DNA of 64,000 nucleotides, taken from contig NZ_CAJGBF010000005.1 in the NCBI RefSeq assembly GCF_904424705.1, forward strand, positions 223,799 to 287,798, in the 5' to 3' direction. The position numbers and the translations under genes were made by a program. How positions within the stretch are numbered: position 1 is the stretch's first letter; the number at the start of each line of letters is the position of its first letter. This DNA comes from Rossellomorea arthrocnemi. GTDB lineage: Bacteria; Bacillota; Bacilli; Bacillales; Bacillaceae_B. Below are positions 31,799 to 40,592 of this stretch, piece by piece. The notes under the pieces were generated by a model, which was given only the letters and a program-made list of their open reading frames with translations, made no database searches and was not told the origin of the DNA.

Positions 31799-33340
31799 AT
31801 GGATACACACCAACACAATGCTTTTTCCAACACACCGGAACCCTATTGGAGGGAAACGACTAAACTTCCCCTATTTAAAAAGCTAGATCAAAATATAAAG
31901 GTAGACGTGACCGTGGTCGGAGGCGGGATTGCAGGGATCACCACCGCCTACCTTTTGGCAAAAGGCGGTAAAAAGGTGGCTCTCATTGAGGCTGACCACT
32001 TATTGAACGGAACAACGGGGCATACAACCGCTAAAATTACCGCTCAACATGGGTTAATTTATGATGAGCTTATCCAGCATTTCGGAGAAGAGTTCGCAAA
32101 AAAATATTACCTATCACACATTAAGGCTCTTGAGTTTATCAAGGACACCATTTCCAACGAAAACATCGAGTGTCATTTTTCAGAGGAAGATTCGTATGTT
32201 TACTCGACTACGGAACAATATGCAGAGAAAGTCCAGAAAGAATATGAGGCATATCAGAAGTTGGAAATCACAGGAGAGCTTATCGAGACTATCCCCCTCG
32301 ATCTGACTATCAAAAATGCCGTCGTAATGAAAAACCAAGCTCAATTTCACCCATTAAAATATCTTAAAACCCTGATTGATTCTTTTACAGACCTTGGCGG
32401 TCAAATCTTTGAAGGAACCACCGCCAAAACCATCAATGAAGGGGATAGCACACAAGTTGTAACAGATGACGGATATCATTTGGATAGCGAGTATGTCGTC
32501 ATCTGCTCCCATTTTCCTTTTTATGATGGAATGGGATTTTACTTCACGAAAATGTATGCAGAGCGTTCGTACATACTTGGGGTGAAAGCGAAAAAGGACT
32601 ATCCAGGCGGAATGTATTTAAGTGCAGAAGAACCTACTCGCTCTCTTCGTTTTGAAGAGGATGAAAATGGAGAGAACCTCATTCTGATAGGTGGGGATAA
32701 CCATAAAACAGGACAAGGAAAGGATACATTAGATCATTATAAAGCACTCCAAGCTTTTGGTGAAGAAGTGCTTGGAATAGAAGAAGTCCGATACAGATGG
32801 TCTGCCCAGGACCTGATCACAATGGATAAAGTGCCCTATATCGGTAAGTTGACAGAAAAGCACCCCTCCATCTTTGTAGCTACCGGGTTTAAAAAATGGG
32901 GAATGACATCAGGGACTCTTGCCGGACAGATTCTTTCTGATCAGATTTTAGGGAACCATCACATTTATGCTGATATATACACTCCTTCTCGGTTTGTTGC
33001 CGACCCAAGCATCAAACATTTTTTCAAGGAGAATCTAAATGTAGCCGGACATCTAATTAAAGGGAAACTTCAAATTCCATCTAAAAAACCTCAGGAGCTG
33101 CAAAAAGGGGAAGGGGATATCGTAAACTTGAATGGACGCCGATGCGGGGGGTTCCGGGATGAATCAGGAAAACTGCACATCGTCGATACAACCTGTACCC
33201 ACCTTGGCTGTGAAACCGAATGGAATCATGGAGACCACACCTGGGACTGCCCTTGTCACGGCTCACGCTTCTCCATAGAAGGGGACGTCATCGAAGGCCC
33301 TGCCAAGAAACCCCTCACCAGGTTCGAAGTAAACGATTGA
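31799..33340 (+). CDS. yhfW: FAD-dependent oxidoreductase with C-terminal Rieske domain (YhfW-like)
   Basis: A 513-residue fusion. Residues 35-400 are a DAO-type FAD oxidoreductase (VVGGGIAGITTAYLLAKGGK, EADHLLNGTTGHTTAK, and a C-terminal FAD motif KKWGMTSGTLAG). Residues 425-510 are a Rieske [2Fe-2S] domain with CTHLGC and CPCHGSRFS, giving the Cys-His/Cys-His ligands. The layout is that of B. subtilis YhfW. The physiological donor and acceptor are unknown. It is probably cytosolic and monocistronic. Confidence 0.92.
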   Translation: MDTHQHNAFSNTPEPYWRETTKLPLFKKLDQNIKVDVTVVGGGIAGITTAYLLAKGGKKVALIEADHLLNGTTGHTTAKITAQHGLIYDELIQHFGEEFAKKYYLSHIKALEFIKDTISNENIECHFSEEDSYVYSTTEQYAEKVQKEYEAYQKLEITGELIETIPLDLTIKNAVVMKNQAQFHPLKYLKTLIDSFTDLGGQIFEGTTAKTINEGDSTQVVTDDGYHLDSEYVVICSHFPFYDGMGFYFTKMYAERSYILGVKAKKDYPGGMYLSAEEPTRSLRFEEDENGENLILIGGDNHKTGQGKDTLDHYKALQAFGEEVLGIEEVRYRWSAQDLITMDKVPYIGKLTEKHPSIFVATGFKKWGMTSGTLAGQILSDQILGNHHIYADIYTPSRFVADPSIKHFFKENLNVAGHLIKGKLQIPSKKPQELQKGEGDIVNLNGRRCGGFRDESGKLHIVDTTCTHLGCETEWNHGDHTWDCPCHGSRFSIEGDVIEGPAKKPLTRFEVND

Positions 33341-33354
33341 GGGACGGACCTCTT
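33339..33354 (+). repeat. Short repeat GAGGGACGGACCTCTT (copy 2)
   Basis: It matches 15 of 16 bases of 1830-1845. It begins at the stop codon of the YhfW-like gene. Confidence 0.5.
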
Positions 33355-33498
33355 CATTTCGAAGTTTTTGTCGATTATAGCCTGGGAAATAAACTGAAAT
33401 ACCAAGATATTTGACATATTTTGTCGCATGGTACAGAAGAATATTTCCTGTGTTACTCCTTACACTATAAGGGATTGACTATTTAGGAGGGATTCTTA

Positions 33499-33633
33499 AT
33501 GGGACGTACAAAAAAAGGGAACCGAAATGCTCAAAGTAATACGAATGCTAAAAAAGGAAATCGCACCAGTTCTGAATTAGTCGAGTTTACAACCGGACAG
33601 GCAAATACCAAGAAAAACCGACCACAAGATTAG
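33499..33633 (+). CDS. Small basic protein, spore-protein-like
   Basis: A 44-residue very basic peptide: MGRTKKGNRNAQSNTNAKKG, then NRTSSELVEFTTGQANTKKN. It has a strong TTAGGAGG ribosome site and its own terminator, so it is probably a real gene. Asn/Gln/Lys-rich composition with an internal EF motif recalls minor small acid-soluble spore proteins, but no named family is assigned. Function unknown. Confidence 0.6.
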   Translation: MGRTKKGNRNAQSNTNAKKGNRTSSELVEFTTGQANTKKNRPQD

Positions 33634-33649
33634 AAACTGTCAGAAGGAT

Positions 33650-33703
33650 TAAAGAATTACCGGAAACAGAGGGACAGCATTGCTTTCGGTTATTCTTTTT
33701 TTA
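33650..33703 (+). terminator. Probable terminator after the small basic gene
   Basis: AAAGAATTACCG and CGGTTATTCTTT pair with a bulge around a longer loop, followed by T. Confidence 0.6.
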
Positions 33704-33833
33704 TAAGGTTTGTTACACCGATGCCCGATTCTGGGCAAGACTTCGCTTTCTTTGGGCGAAAGTCTTTGTCTTGCACTCCAATCAGCAGCCGGAATCAGCT
33801 ATATACACTAAGTATGCTTCATTAAAAATAATA

Positions 33834-33870
33834 AAAATCCGGACGATTCGAATGATCGTCCGGATTTTTA
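33834..33870. terminator. Bidirectional terminator at the end of msrAB
   Basis: AAAATCCGGACGAT and ATCGTCCGGATTTT form a near-perfect stem with T on both strands. Confidence 0.85.
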
Positions 33871-33899
33871 TTTGACTAATACATTATGTCTCAGCCTCT

Positions 33900-34838
33900 C
33901 TATTTACCGGGAAACAACAATAAAAAATCGCCATACCCTTCTTCTTCAAGCTTTTCCTTAGGGATAAAGCGTAAAGAGGCAGAATTAATACAATAGCGAA
34001 GACCTTTAGGGCCCGGTCCATCTGTGAAAACATGGCCAAGATGGGAATCAGCTTCCCTGCTTCTGACTTCCAGCCTCGTTGAACGAAGTGATAGATCGTA
34101 TTGTTCGTATACGCTTGCATCCATCACCGGCTTTGTAAAGCTTGGCCAGCCACAGCCACTGTCATACTGATCTTTCGAAGTGAATAAAGGCTCACCTGAA
34201 ATGATATCAACATACAATCCGTCTCTTGTGTTGTCCCAATATTCGTTTTCATAAGGTGACTCTGTCCCATTTTCCTGTGTCACGAAATATTGCATGTCCG
34301 TCAACTGTCCTTTCAAATACGATCGGTCCTTAGGCCAATACTTCTTCAAAAAGTCTGCTCTGCTGCGCTTGTAAAGTGCATACCGGAATGCGTTTTTCTT
34401 ATGAAAATCCTGATGGTATTCTTCTGCAAGATAAAATTCCCCAGCAGGTAATATTTCTGTCACTATGGGGTCTTGAAATCGTCCACTCTTTTCCAATTCT
34501 ATCTTAGAGGTTTCCGCCAGCCTTTTTTGAGTATCATTGTGATAAAAAATTGCTGTCCGATATGAGTTCCCGCGATCTTTAAACTGCCCTTCAGAATCCG
34601 TGGGGTCAATTTGTTTCCAGTAAAGATCCAGGAGGTCCTCATACGGAAACAAGGAAGGATCAAAGGTAACCTGCACGGCTTCAACATGTCCGGTTCCGCC
34701 TGCAGTAACATCTTTATAGGTTGGATCGGCCAATTGCCCTCCAGTATAGCCAGAGACGACCCCTTCAATTCCATCTTGATTCTCAAAGGGTTCTACCATA
34801 CACCAGAAACAACCACCTGCAAACGTCGCTTTCTCCAT
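33900..34838 (-). CDS. msrAB: Peptide methionine sulfoxide reductase MsrA/MsrB fusion
   Basis: A 312-residue two-domain repair enzyme. Residues 1-160 are MsrA (catalytic GGCFWC at residues 8-13, [19 protein letters not shown]). Residues 165-300 are MsrB ([38 protein letters not shown] and catalytic cysteine in [11 protein letters not shown]). It reduces both stereoisomers of oxidised methionine in cytosolic proteins. The order MsrA then MsrB in one chain is common in Firmicutes. The zinc-binding CxxC pairs of other MsrB proteins are not evident here. Confidence 0.95.
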   Translation of the reverse strand: MEKATFAGGCFWCMVEPFENQDGIEGVVSGYTGGQLADPTYKDVTAGGTGHVEAVQVTFDPSLFPYEDLLDLYWKQIDPTDSEGQFKDRGNSYRTAIFYHNDTQKRLAETSKIELEKSGRFQDPIVTEILPAGEFYLAEEYHQDFHKKNAFRYALYKRSRADFLKKYWPKDRSYLKGQLTDMQYFVTQENGTESPYENEYWDNTRDGLYVDIISGEPLFTSKDQYDSGCGWPSFTKPVMDASVYEQYDLSLRSTRLEVRSREADSHLGHVFTDGPGPKGLRYCINSASLRFIPKEKLEEEGYGDFLLLFPGK

Positions 34839-34897
34839 TTCAGCACCCCTTTCGTTTCACGTGAAACATTTCTTCATCCCAGCCTTCCCTGCAAAAC

Positions 34898-35227
34898 TCA
34901 CCCTTGAAAATACAAATGATAATGGTTCTGACACCCGGGGTTAAAGGAAGACTGACAATGAGGACAGACTGATTGACAATTCATATATTGTAAAATGGTT
35001 AACTCGTTCTTACATTCTCCGCAAAGTACCGCTTTCATATTCCACTCATCCGGTGACCAGAGAATGGGCTTATGATCTGCCATTTCTTCATGACACGTAT
35101 GACAAGGATAATAGGTATCACAACACTTGAATTTAATGGCAATTATATCCTTTGACGTTCTATAATGCTTACACTTAGTTTTAGAATCCACTTCTACGCC
35201 AGACACCGGAATCAACTTTTCAGTCAT
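34898..35227 (-). CDS. CHY-type zinc finger protein
   Basis: A 109-residue protein full of zinc ligands: CKHYRTSKDIIAIKFKCCDT, YPCHTCHEEMADH, LCGEC and CPHCQSSFNPGCQNHYHLYF. This matches the CHY zinc-finger family seen alone in Bacillus. Its role is not known. Protein or RNA contacts are likely. It follows msrAB's start by 60 nt in the same direction and may share its transcript. Confidence 0.9.
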   Translation of the reverse strand: MTEKLIPVSGVEVDSKTKCKHYRTSKDIIAIKFKCCDTYYPCHTCHEEMADHKPILWSPDEWNMKAVLCGECKNELTILQYMNCQSVCPHCQSSFNPGCQNHYHLYFQG

Positions 35228-35402
35228 GATGTTCCTCCCTAATCAGTATGTAGTAGTCTTCGCTATTCATGCTTCATCGCTCTACCAAGTTCTGAAACAT
35301 CGTTTAGTCCATTGGTCTACCTGTACTATACAATGAATAGGAAGAGTATGGGAAGGACTGATCTAACCTTCCGTCATTCACACCATAAGAAGTCCCTTTC
35401 CC

Positions 35403-36074
35403 TTAGCTCTTATGCTCCACTATTCCGTTTAGATCCTTATAGACAAAATGTGGTTTCACCCCCAGCTCGTCCATCACCCTATCCTGACGATTGATCCATG
35501 CCGTATTGAAACCAAAGTTACTAGCTCCTGCAATATCCCAAGGGTTGGAGGACATAAACAAGACTTCTTCCCGTTTGACCCCAAGCTTTTGAAGAACGAG
35601 CTGATAAGACATCGGGGTCGGTTTATACTGTTTCACCTCATCCACTGTCAACACTTCATCCAGTAAATGCCCAAACGAGGACTGCTCCACTAGTGGTATT
35701 AGCATATCCAGGGAGCCGTTTGAGAATATCGCTGTTTGATAAGATTTCAATTCTCCGAGTACACCCTCTACTTCTTCATAATGAGCCAATTCCAGATAGG
35801 AATCCAATAATTTCTTCTCCTTTTCATCAGAAAGATCCACTCCAATTTGTACACACGCGTAATAAAGGGCATCCTTCGTAATGGAGTAAAAGGTCTTATA
35901 CGTTCCCATCAGCTGACGGAGGAAGCTGTATTCCAATTGCTTCTGACGCCACAATTGACTGATCTCTTCCCCTTTTTCCGGAAAAAGTTCATTACATTTA
36001 TCAATGACCGAATGAACATCGAATAACGTTCCATACGCATCGAATACAAAAGCCTTTATATCAAGATTTGACAT
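35403..36074 (-). CDS. Haloacid dehalogenase, type II
   Basis: A 223-residue HAD-superfamily enzyme. The nucleophile motif is FVFDAYGTLFDVHSV, with FSNGSLDML (motif II), the lysine in VKQYKPTPMSYQL and SSNPWDIAGASNFGFNTAWI (motif III), exactly the signature of L-2-haloacid dehalogenases. Many such proteins act on other small acids, so the natural substrate is uncertain. It is monocistronic. Confidence 0.9.
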   Translation of the reverse strand: MSNLDIKAFVFDAYGTLFDVHSVIDKCNELFPEKGEEISQLWRQKQLEYSFLRQLMGTYKTFYSITKDALYYACVQIGVDLSDEKEKKLLDSYLELAHYEEVEGVLGELKSYQTAIFSNGSLDMLIPLVEQSSFGHLLDEVLTVDEVKQYKPTPMSYQLVLQKLGVKREEVLFMSSNPWDIAGASNFGFNTAWINRQDRVMDELGVKPHFVYKDLNGIVEHKS

Positions 36075-36306
36075 TCATATCCCCCTCACAGATTCTCCTT
36101 ATATAATAGACCAATTCCCAACATGTAAACGTTCAGTATACCCATTTTGACCCTTTCTCCCCTGCGCACCTGTTTATATCCCAAACTTGTCATTGAAAAG
36201 AATTACCCGCGTGTTTTTTTGATAGGAACTTTCTCATGCCCATGTGGATTCTCCCCCTGCTATTAAGGGTATAGTAAGAAAAAAACTGTAGAACAGGGGA
36301 ATTCAT

Positions 36307-37776
36307 TTGAAGACAAAGAAAAAGTGGTATAAGAAGAAAAGCTGGTGGATGGGGGGAGCCATCGTACTGATCCTGGCAACAGTGATGGTTTACAACCGCA
36401 TTAAGCCCTTACCACCGGGTATTTCTTACGCCGGAGAAACTTATACCATACCGGAGGAGGACGTAGAGTTCTTATACGACCTGACCTATCAGAAGGATGG
36501 GAAAGAGCATTATGACCATTCGATCTTCGATGAAGTCTACCAAACCATTGAAGAGGCAGATGATTTTCTTATTTTGGACTTATTCTTAGTAAACGGCTAT
36601 ACAAAGGGTGAGCGTGATTATCCAAAAATCAGTGAGACATTATTTAATAAGATACAGGAACAAATGAAAAAGAAGCCTGACCTGAAAGTGGTCTTTATCA
36701 GTGATGTCGTCAACACAACTTACGGTTCACATAAAGCCAAACAAATCGAACCGTTGGAAAAGGCGGGTGCAGAGGTCATATTCACCGATTTAAATCGACT
36801 CAGGGACCCTAACTTAATTTATTCCGGCATTTGGAGAACTACGTTAGGGTGGTTTGGACAAGGCGGGGAAGGCTGGCTCCCTAATCCGATGTCCCCGAGT
36901 GCACCCAAGGTCACAATGAGATCGTACTTAAAACTGTTAAATGTCAAAGCTAACCACCGGAAAATTGTCATTACGGAAGACGCAGGACTGATCCTTTCCG
37001 CCAACCCTCATGATGCAAGCGGATTCCACTCGAACATCGGATTCAAGGTAAAAGGAGAAATCCTTAAAGACATGGTAAAAGCAGAAAAGGCAGTCGCTGC
37101 TTTCTCTGGAGGTAATGAGGATTCATTTCCTTCCAATGCGGAGTTAGAACAGTCTATTAAAGAGCTTCCATCGAACAGTAACTCAGTCAAAGCACAAATT
37201 CTAACTGAAAAAAAAGTTCAAACCAGTGTGGTCCAAGCATTGAAAAATGCCAAAAAAGGAGACGAAGTCTGGATAGGGATGTTCTATTTGGCGGACAGGG
37301 ATATTATCGATGCGATTGAAAGCGCTGCAGACCGTGAAGTCGAAGTACGGATGGTACTGGACCCGAACCAAAATGCCTTCGGTCAAGAAAAGATTGGACT
37401 ACCTAACCTGCCAATCGCTTCCGAATTGCATAACCTGGGTAACGAACATATTACCATCCGTTGGTACAACACCAACAAAGAGCAATACCATTCCAAATTC
37501 ATTTTAATAAAAGGAGCGAATGAAAGTACGGTCATAGGTGGTTCAAGTAACTACACTTCAAGGAACCTGGATGATTATAATTTGGAAGAAAACATTAAGA
37601 TTGTCGCCCCTTCCGACAACAAAACCATCAAACATATCCATCAATATTTCCAACGCATTTGGAATAATGAAGATGGGACTTTCTCCCTTAAATATGAGAA
37701 GTACCAAGATAAGCTTCCGGCAATTAAGTATGTCATGTACATCCTGCAGAAAATTTTTCAAGTGACAACATATTAG
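36307..37776 (+). CDS. Phospholipase D-family protein (cardiolipin synthase-like)
   Basis: A 489-residue protein. A basic start (KTKKKWYKKKSWW) is followed by one membrane anchor (about residues 15-27). Two HKD-type sites follow: HRKIVITEDAGLILSAN and HSKFILIKGANESTVIGGSS. The layout, with an N-terminal anchor and duplicated HxK, fits a phospholipase D-like or cardiolipin synthase-like enzyme acting at the membrane surface. The canonical aspartate six residues after each lysine is replaced (HxKxxxxE and HxKxxxxK), a deviation worth noting. The start is TTG after AGGGG. Confidence 0.82.
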   Translation: MKTKKKWYKKKSWWMGGAIVLILATVMVYNRIKPLPPGISYAGETYTIPEEDVEFLYDLTYQKDGKEHYDHSIFDEVYQTIEEADDFLILDLFLVNGYTKGERDYPKISETLFNKIQEQMKKKPDLKVVFISDVVNTTYGSHKAKQIEPLEKAGAEVIFTDLNRLRDPNLIYSGIWRTTLGWFGQGGEGWLPNPMSPSAPKVTMRSYLKLLNVKANHRKIVITEDAGLILSANPHDASGFHSNIGFKVKGEILKDMVKAEKAVAAFSGGNEDSFPSNAELEQSIKELPSNSNSVKAQILTEKKVQTSVVQALKNAKKGDEVWIGMFYLADRDIIDAIESAADREVEVRMVLDPNQNAFGQEKIGLPNLPIASELHNLGNEHITIRWYNTNKEQYHSKFILIKGANESTVIGGSSNYTSRNLDDYNLEENIKIVAPSDNKTIKHIHQYFQRIWNNEDGTFSLKYEKYQDKLPAIKYVMYILQKIFQVTTY

Positions 37777-37802
37777 GTTTTGACATTTAGAAAAAGGGGA
37801 AT
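37777..37802 (+). promoter_or_regulatory. SigB-type promoter of the GlsB/YeaQ gene
   Basis: GTTTTG (37777-37782), a 14-nt spacer and GGGAAT (37797-37802). It begins at the stop codon of the PLD-family gene. YeaQ-like genes such as ydaS are SigB targets in B. subtilis. Confidence 0.65.
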
Positions 37803-37847
37803 TTAACTTGTAACAGCATTAAAAAACATTAACTGGAGGTAAGAAAA

Positions 37848-38105
37848 ATGGGTATTATCCTGTACTTAATTGTTGGAGGAATTATCGGTTGGTTAGCTGG
37901 TCTTATATTAGGTAAAAATGTTCCTGGTGGCATTATCGGAAACATCATCGCCGGAATCATCGGTGCCTGGATCGGAGGGGAACTTCTTGGAAGCTTCGGC
38001 CCGTCCCTTGCAGGAATCGCCATCATCCCGGCATTACTGGGAGCAATCATATTCGTATTCCTGCTGAGTTTACTTCTAAGAGGGATGAGAAGAACGAATC
38101 ATTAA
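37848..38105 (+). CDS. GlsB/YeaQ/YmgE stress membrane protein
   Basis: An 85-residue protein of glycine-rich membrane helices: IILYLIVGGIIGWLAGLILG, GIIGNIIAGIIGAWIGG and a third hydrophobic stretch ending RGMRRTNH. This is the transglycosylase-associated (GlsB/YeaQ/YmgE) family, small membrane proteins of general stress responses. Strong GGAGG site; SigB-type promoter upstream. Confidence 0.92.
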   Translation: MGIILYLIVGGIIGWLAGLILGKNVPGGIIGNIIAGIIGAWIGGELLGSFGPSLAGIAIIPALLGAIIFVFLLSLLLRGMRRTNH

Positions 38106-38110
38106 AAATA

Positions 38111-38152
38111 CAAATGAACCCTCCTGGAGTGGAATCCAGGGGGGTTCATTTG
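38111..38152 (+). terminator. Terminator-like hairpin after the GlsB gene
   Basis: CAAATGAACCCTCCTGGA pairs with the complementary CCAGGGGGGTTCATTTG. The T tract is weak. Confidence 0.65.
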
Positions 38153-38194
38153 TGCTTAAAGACGCAAAAAAAACAGCCAATGCAGGCTGCCCTC

Positions 38195-38299
38195 TTAGTA
38201 CGTCATGGATTTCTTATGTCTTCTTTTATTACGATATTTCTTATAGATCGGGTAAATGATAGGTCCCCATTTGATCAGTCTTCCAATTAAACGTTTCAT
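38195..38299 (-). CDS. Small basic peptide under a SigB-type promoter
   Basis: A 34-residue peptide, MKRLIGRLIKWGPIIYPIYK then KYRNKRRHKKSMTY: an amphipathic or hydrophobic first half and a very basic tail. AAAGGAGGTTACCTTC is a near-ideal ribosome site and a SigB-type promoter lies upstream, so a real gene is likely despite its size. Family and function are unknown. It is membrane-associated by composition. Confidence 0.65.
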   Translation of the reverse strand: MKRLIGRLIKWGPIIYPIYKKYRNKRRHKKSMTY

Positions 38300-38327
38300 G
38301 AAGGTAACCTCCTTTGTATAGTACTCT

Positions 38328-38353
38328 ATACCCGAATATCCGGAAAGGAAAAC
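38328..38353 (-). promoter_or_regulatory. SigB-type promoter of the 34-residue peptide
   Basis: On the minus strand GTTTTC (38353-38348), a 14-nt spacer and GGGTAT (38333-38328), an excellent SigB match. Confidence 0.7.
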
Positions 38354-38379
38354 ATATGCCAGAGTGAAGGTAAGACGAA

Positions 38380-38550
38380 TGACGGGATGTTTCGCAAGCA
38401 TATCAAGGAAGATTTAGCTTATCTCTATATTGAACCCAATTCAGCGGAATGAAAGTCGCGGATGCTTATAAGAGGCAAACTGCAGCTTCGTTGGTTCAGT
38501 ATTTAACGGCTCCTGTATTCACTTTACTGCTATGGGTCAACTTTGTGTAA
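38380..38550 (+). pseudogene. Possible degenerate gene remnant
   Basis: Between the small peptide and gvpU, plus-strand frames give short protein-like pieces (MFRKHIKEDLAYLYIEPNSA and ADAYKRQTAASLVQYL) separated by stops and frame changes. The second recalls the winged-helix tail of Fic-family proteins (xKRQTAxxYLxxL). There is no intact gene. This is a weak guess. Confidence 0.25.
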
Positions 38551-38653
38551 CCAGGTTAATCACATCTCCCCCTATCCGATAAATAGGATGAGGATTTTGT
38601 CGAAAAAAGTCATTTCCTCCCCGGGAAATAATTATTTTTATTCTTACAAATCG

Positions 38654-38688
38654 AAAAAAGCAACTGAACTACAGCTCAGTTGCTTTTT
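38654..38688. terminator. Terminator of the gas vesicle operon
   Basis: AAAAAGCAACTGA and TCAGTTGCTTTTT pair around a short loop, 10 nt after the gvpU stop, with T on both strands. Confidence 0.8.
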
Positions 38689-38697
38689 AGACTTCAA

Positions 38698-39105
38698 TTA
38701 TTTACTACTCTTCGATTCTGCAATCTTCCCCAAGAAAAAACCGTCAACTTCACTTATTTTCCCACGCCACATGATTTTCCCTTTGGAAGGGGTTGGCTTG
38801 CTGTCGCCACAGTACACCTTGGTATTCTTCAAATGAATGAAATGGGCTTCAGCGCTCTGATTTTCATCTACTGACTCACCGGCCCTGGCCAGCTCCTCAC
38901 TCAGCTTCTGGGCCACATCACTGCCGTCCTCAAAGGTTTCACTTAATGAGTCAAAGTATTCCTTGGCAGAAACAAGAGTACCCGTTATGACGGCTCCACA
39001 GACGTTTAATGTGATATCTAATGAAAAGTCATGCTTATTTGAGGCTTGTACAAAAAATTCTAAGATGCTGTCCTTTCCTGTACCGGATCCTGAACTCATT
39101 TTCAT
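38698..39105 (-). CDS. gvpU: Gas vesicle protein GvpU
   Basis: A 135-residue soluble protein at the end of the gvp operon. DSILEFFVQASNKHDFSLDI, followed by TLNVCGAVITGTLVSAKEYF, matches GvpU of P. megaterium. GvpU is an accessory protein unique to this gvp type and is reported to influence gas vesicle clustering. Its order after gvpT is conserved. Confidence 0.88.
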   Translation of the reverse strand: MKMSSGSGTGKDSILEFFVQASNKHDFSLDITLNVCGAVITGTLVSAKEYFDSLSETFEDGSDVAQKLSEELARAGESVDENQSAEAHFIHLKNTKVYCGDSKPTPSKGKIMWRGKISEVDGFFLGKIAESKSSK

Positions 39106-39118
39106 ATCTCCTTTCGCA

Positions 39119-39937
39119 TTAAGCTACAGTGTCGTCTTCAGTAGCAAGTGTCGTGTCTTCTTGATCTCCGTCTTTGTCATCCTCTTTTTTAGCTTTCTTA
39201 TTTTTAGCAGCAGACTTACGGGTAGTACGCTTTTTACCCTTTGAAGAGCTTGACTTACTGTTTGATTTCTTCTTGCTTGAAGCCTCTTCGTCGCTATCTT
39301 CATCACCGTCCCCATCATCGCTTGTCTCATCTTCATCATCTTCTTCATCTTCGTCTTCGTCATCATCTTCTTCACCTGTCGCTGTTTCCTTGGATTTCTT
39401 TGAGGTTTGCTGTTTCGAAGAGGTTTCTTTCTCAACTTCGCCTTCCTCTTCATCACTATCTTCTTCACGGGCTGCCGCGATTTGATTCATTTTCTCTTCT
39501 AATTGCTGCAGGCGATCCTGAAGTTCATCATTTTCTTGTTTAAGAGCTTCATAATCTTTATTCGACTCTTCATCAGAGCTGTTCGTTTCTGTTGAATTTA
39601 CAGCCGTTTCCGTGTCTTCAGAAGCTTCCTCATCTTTATCACCCTTAAACAGGTTTGCAGTTGATGATTTTAGTGAAACTGCAGCTTTTCTCGATTTTTC
39701 TTTTGCGGCTTTCCCAAAATCCAGGCTTTTGTTTTTGATTTTTTCTTGATCGATGCGATCCAATAGTTTCTTTCCATTTTCAGGTGTCGCTAAATACCCC
39801 ACTGTTGCTCCGAGAAGACTTCCTGCCACGGTTCTCTTAATAGGGCCGCTTCTTCTTGTTTTGTTCTCATTTGTTGAATTCTTTTCCTGTCCTTGATTCT
39901 CAACTGTTGTGTTTTGGGTATTATTTTTTTCTGCCAT
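39119..39937 (-). CDS. gvpT: Gas vesicle protein GvpT
   Basis: A 272-residue protein. A YtxH-like helix-hairpin near the start (VAGSLLGATVGYLATPENGK) resembles GvpP. A coiled-coil patch follows (DYEALKQENDELQDRLQQLE, about residues 120-145), then a long disordered tail with an acidic block (about 30 residues nearly all D/E) and a lysine/serine-rich block (SKKKSNSKSSSSKGKKRTTR). The tail is therefore charge-segregated. Start: ATG 39937 after GGAGG. In-operon position between gvpJ and gvpU identifies it. Role is accessory. Confidence 0.85.
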   Translation of the reverse strand: MAEKNNTQNTTVENQGQEKNSTNENKTRRSGPIKRTVAGSLLGATVGYLATPENGKKLLDRIDQEKIKNKSLDFGKAAKEKSRKAAVSLKSSTANLFKGDKDEEASEDTETAVNSTETNSSDEESNKDYEALKQENDELQDRLQQLEEKMNQIAAAREEDSDEEEGEVEKETSSKQQTSKKSKETATGEEDDDEDEDEEDDEDETSDDGDGDEDSDEEASSKKKSNSKSSSSKGKKRTTRKSAAKNKKAKKEDDKDGDQEDTTLATEDDTVA

Positions 39938-39952
39938 CAGTAAAACCTCCAT

Positions 39953-40288
39953 TTAGTTTGTGGTTTCCGCCGTGTTAAGACGGTTCGTATCCAGTTTCTT
40001 TTCAAGTGATTCCAGTCGTTCCTGTAATTTCTTATTTTCCTCTTCAAGTGCTTTCGTGTTGTTATCCGCGGCTTTGGAACTTAAATAAGGGTCATTTTCC
40101 CACCAGTCCATGCCTATTTCTTTTGCTTTATCTACGGAAGCAACAATTAAGCGGATCTTGATCGTAAGCAACTCGACATCGGCGATTCCCACCGTAATAT
40201 CTCCTGCTACGACCACGCCCTTATCTAAGATCTTTTCTAATACATCCACTATTGTGTTGGATTGTACCGGATGCTCCATTCCCATCAT
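39953..40288 (-). CDS. gvpJ: Gas vesicle protein GvpJ
   Basis: A 111-residue GvpA-related minor shell protein. NTIVDVLEKILDKGVVVAGD, then ITVGIADVELLTIKIRLIVA, follows the GvpA core fold. A C-terminal coiled-coil extension (LEEENKKLQERLESLEKKL) is absent from GvpA. GvpJ is thought to help nucleation of the vesicle cone. Good GGGAGG site. Confidence 0.92.
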   Translation of the reverse strand: MMGMEHPVQSNTIVDVLEKILDKGVVVAGDITVGIADVELLTIKIRLIVASVDKAKEIGMDWWENDPYLSSKAADNNTKALEEENKKLQERLESLEKKLDTNRLNTAETTN

Positions 40289-40307
40289 GTAACCTCCCTA
40301 ATCGGCA

Positions 40308-40592
40308 TTACATTAAGCTCCCTAAGGGGCCAAGATCTATATTCAAGTCTTCTGCATCAAGACCGAATACCTCTTTTAACTCTTCCATTTTTTCCTCAAG
40401 GTTCATAAGGGCTATGCCCAGATTCTCCACTTGTTCATCCGTCAAAGTACCGCCTTCAACCCGCCGCATGGCATGCCTTTCGACGATTTGCCTTAGTAGT
40501 TCTACGACGGTCAATACAAGCTGCGCCAACCCTTGCTCTGCTTTTTCCGGGTCGAAATTAATTCGCCCATTTGTCCCGCTGGCCGGTTGCAT
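40308..40592 (-). CDS. gvpK: Gas vesicle protein GvpK
   Basis: A 94-residue helical protein. INFDPEKAEQGLAQLVLTVV, ELLRQIVERHAMRRVEGGTL and LGIALMNLEEKMEELKEVFG are the GvpK family marks. It is an essential assembly factor of unknown exact action. It overlaps gvpS by 35 nt. Confidence 0.93.
   Translation of the reverse strand: MQPASGTNGRINFDPEKAEQGLAQLVLTVVELLRQIVERHAMRRVEGGTLTDEQVENLGIALMNLEEKMEELKEVFGLDAEDLNIDLGPLGSLM

Noticed and set aside
39174..39485. Serine-rich frames opposite gvpT
   Set aside because: They are the complement of the GAT/GAA-rich acidic codons of GvpT, without ribosome sites. Low-complexity shadow only.
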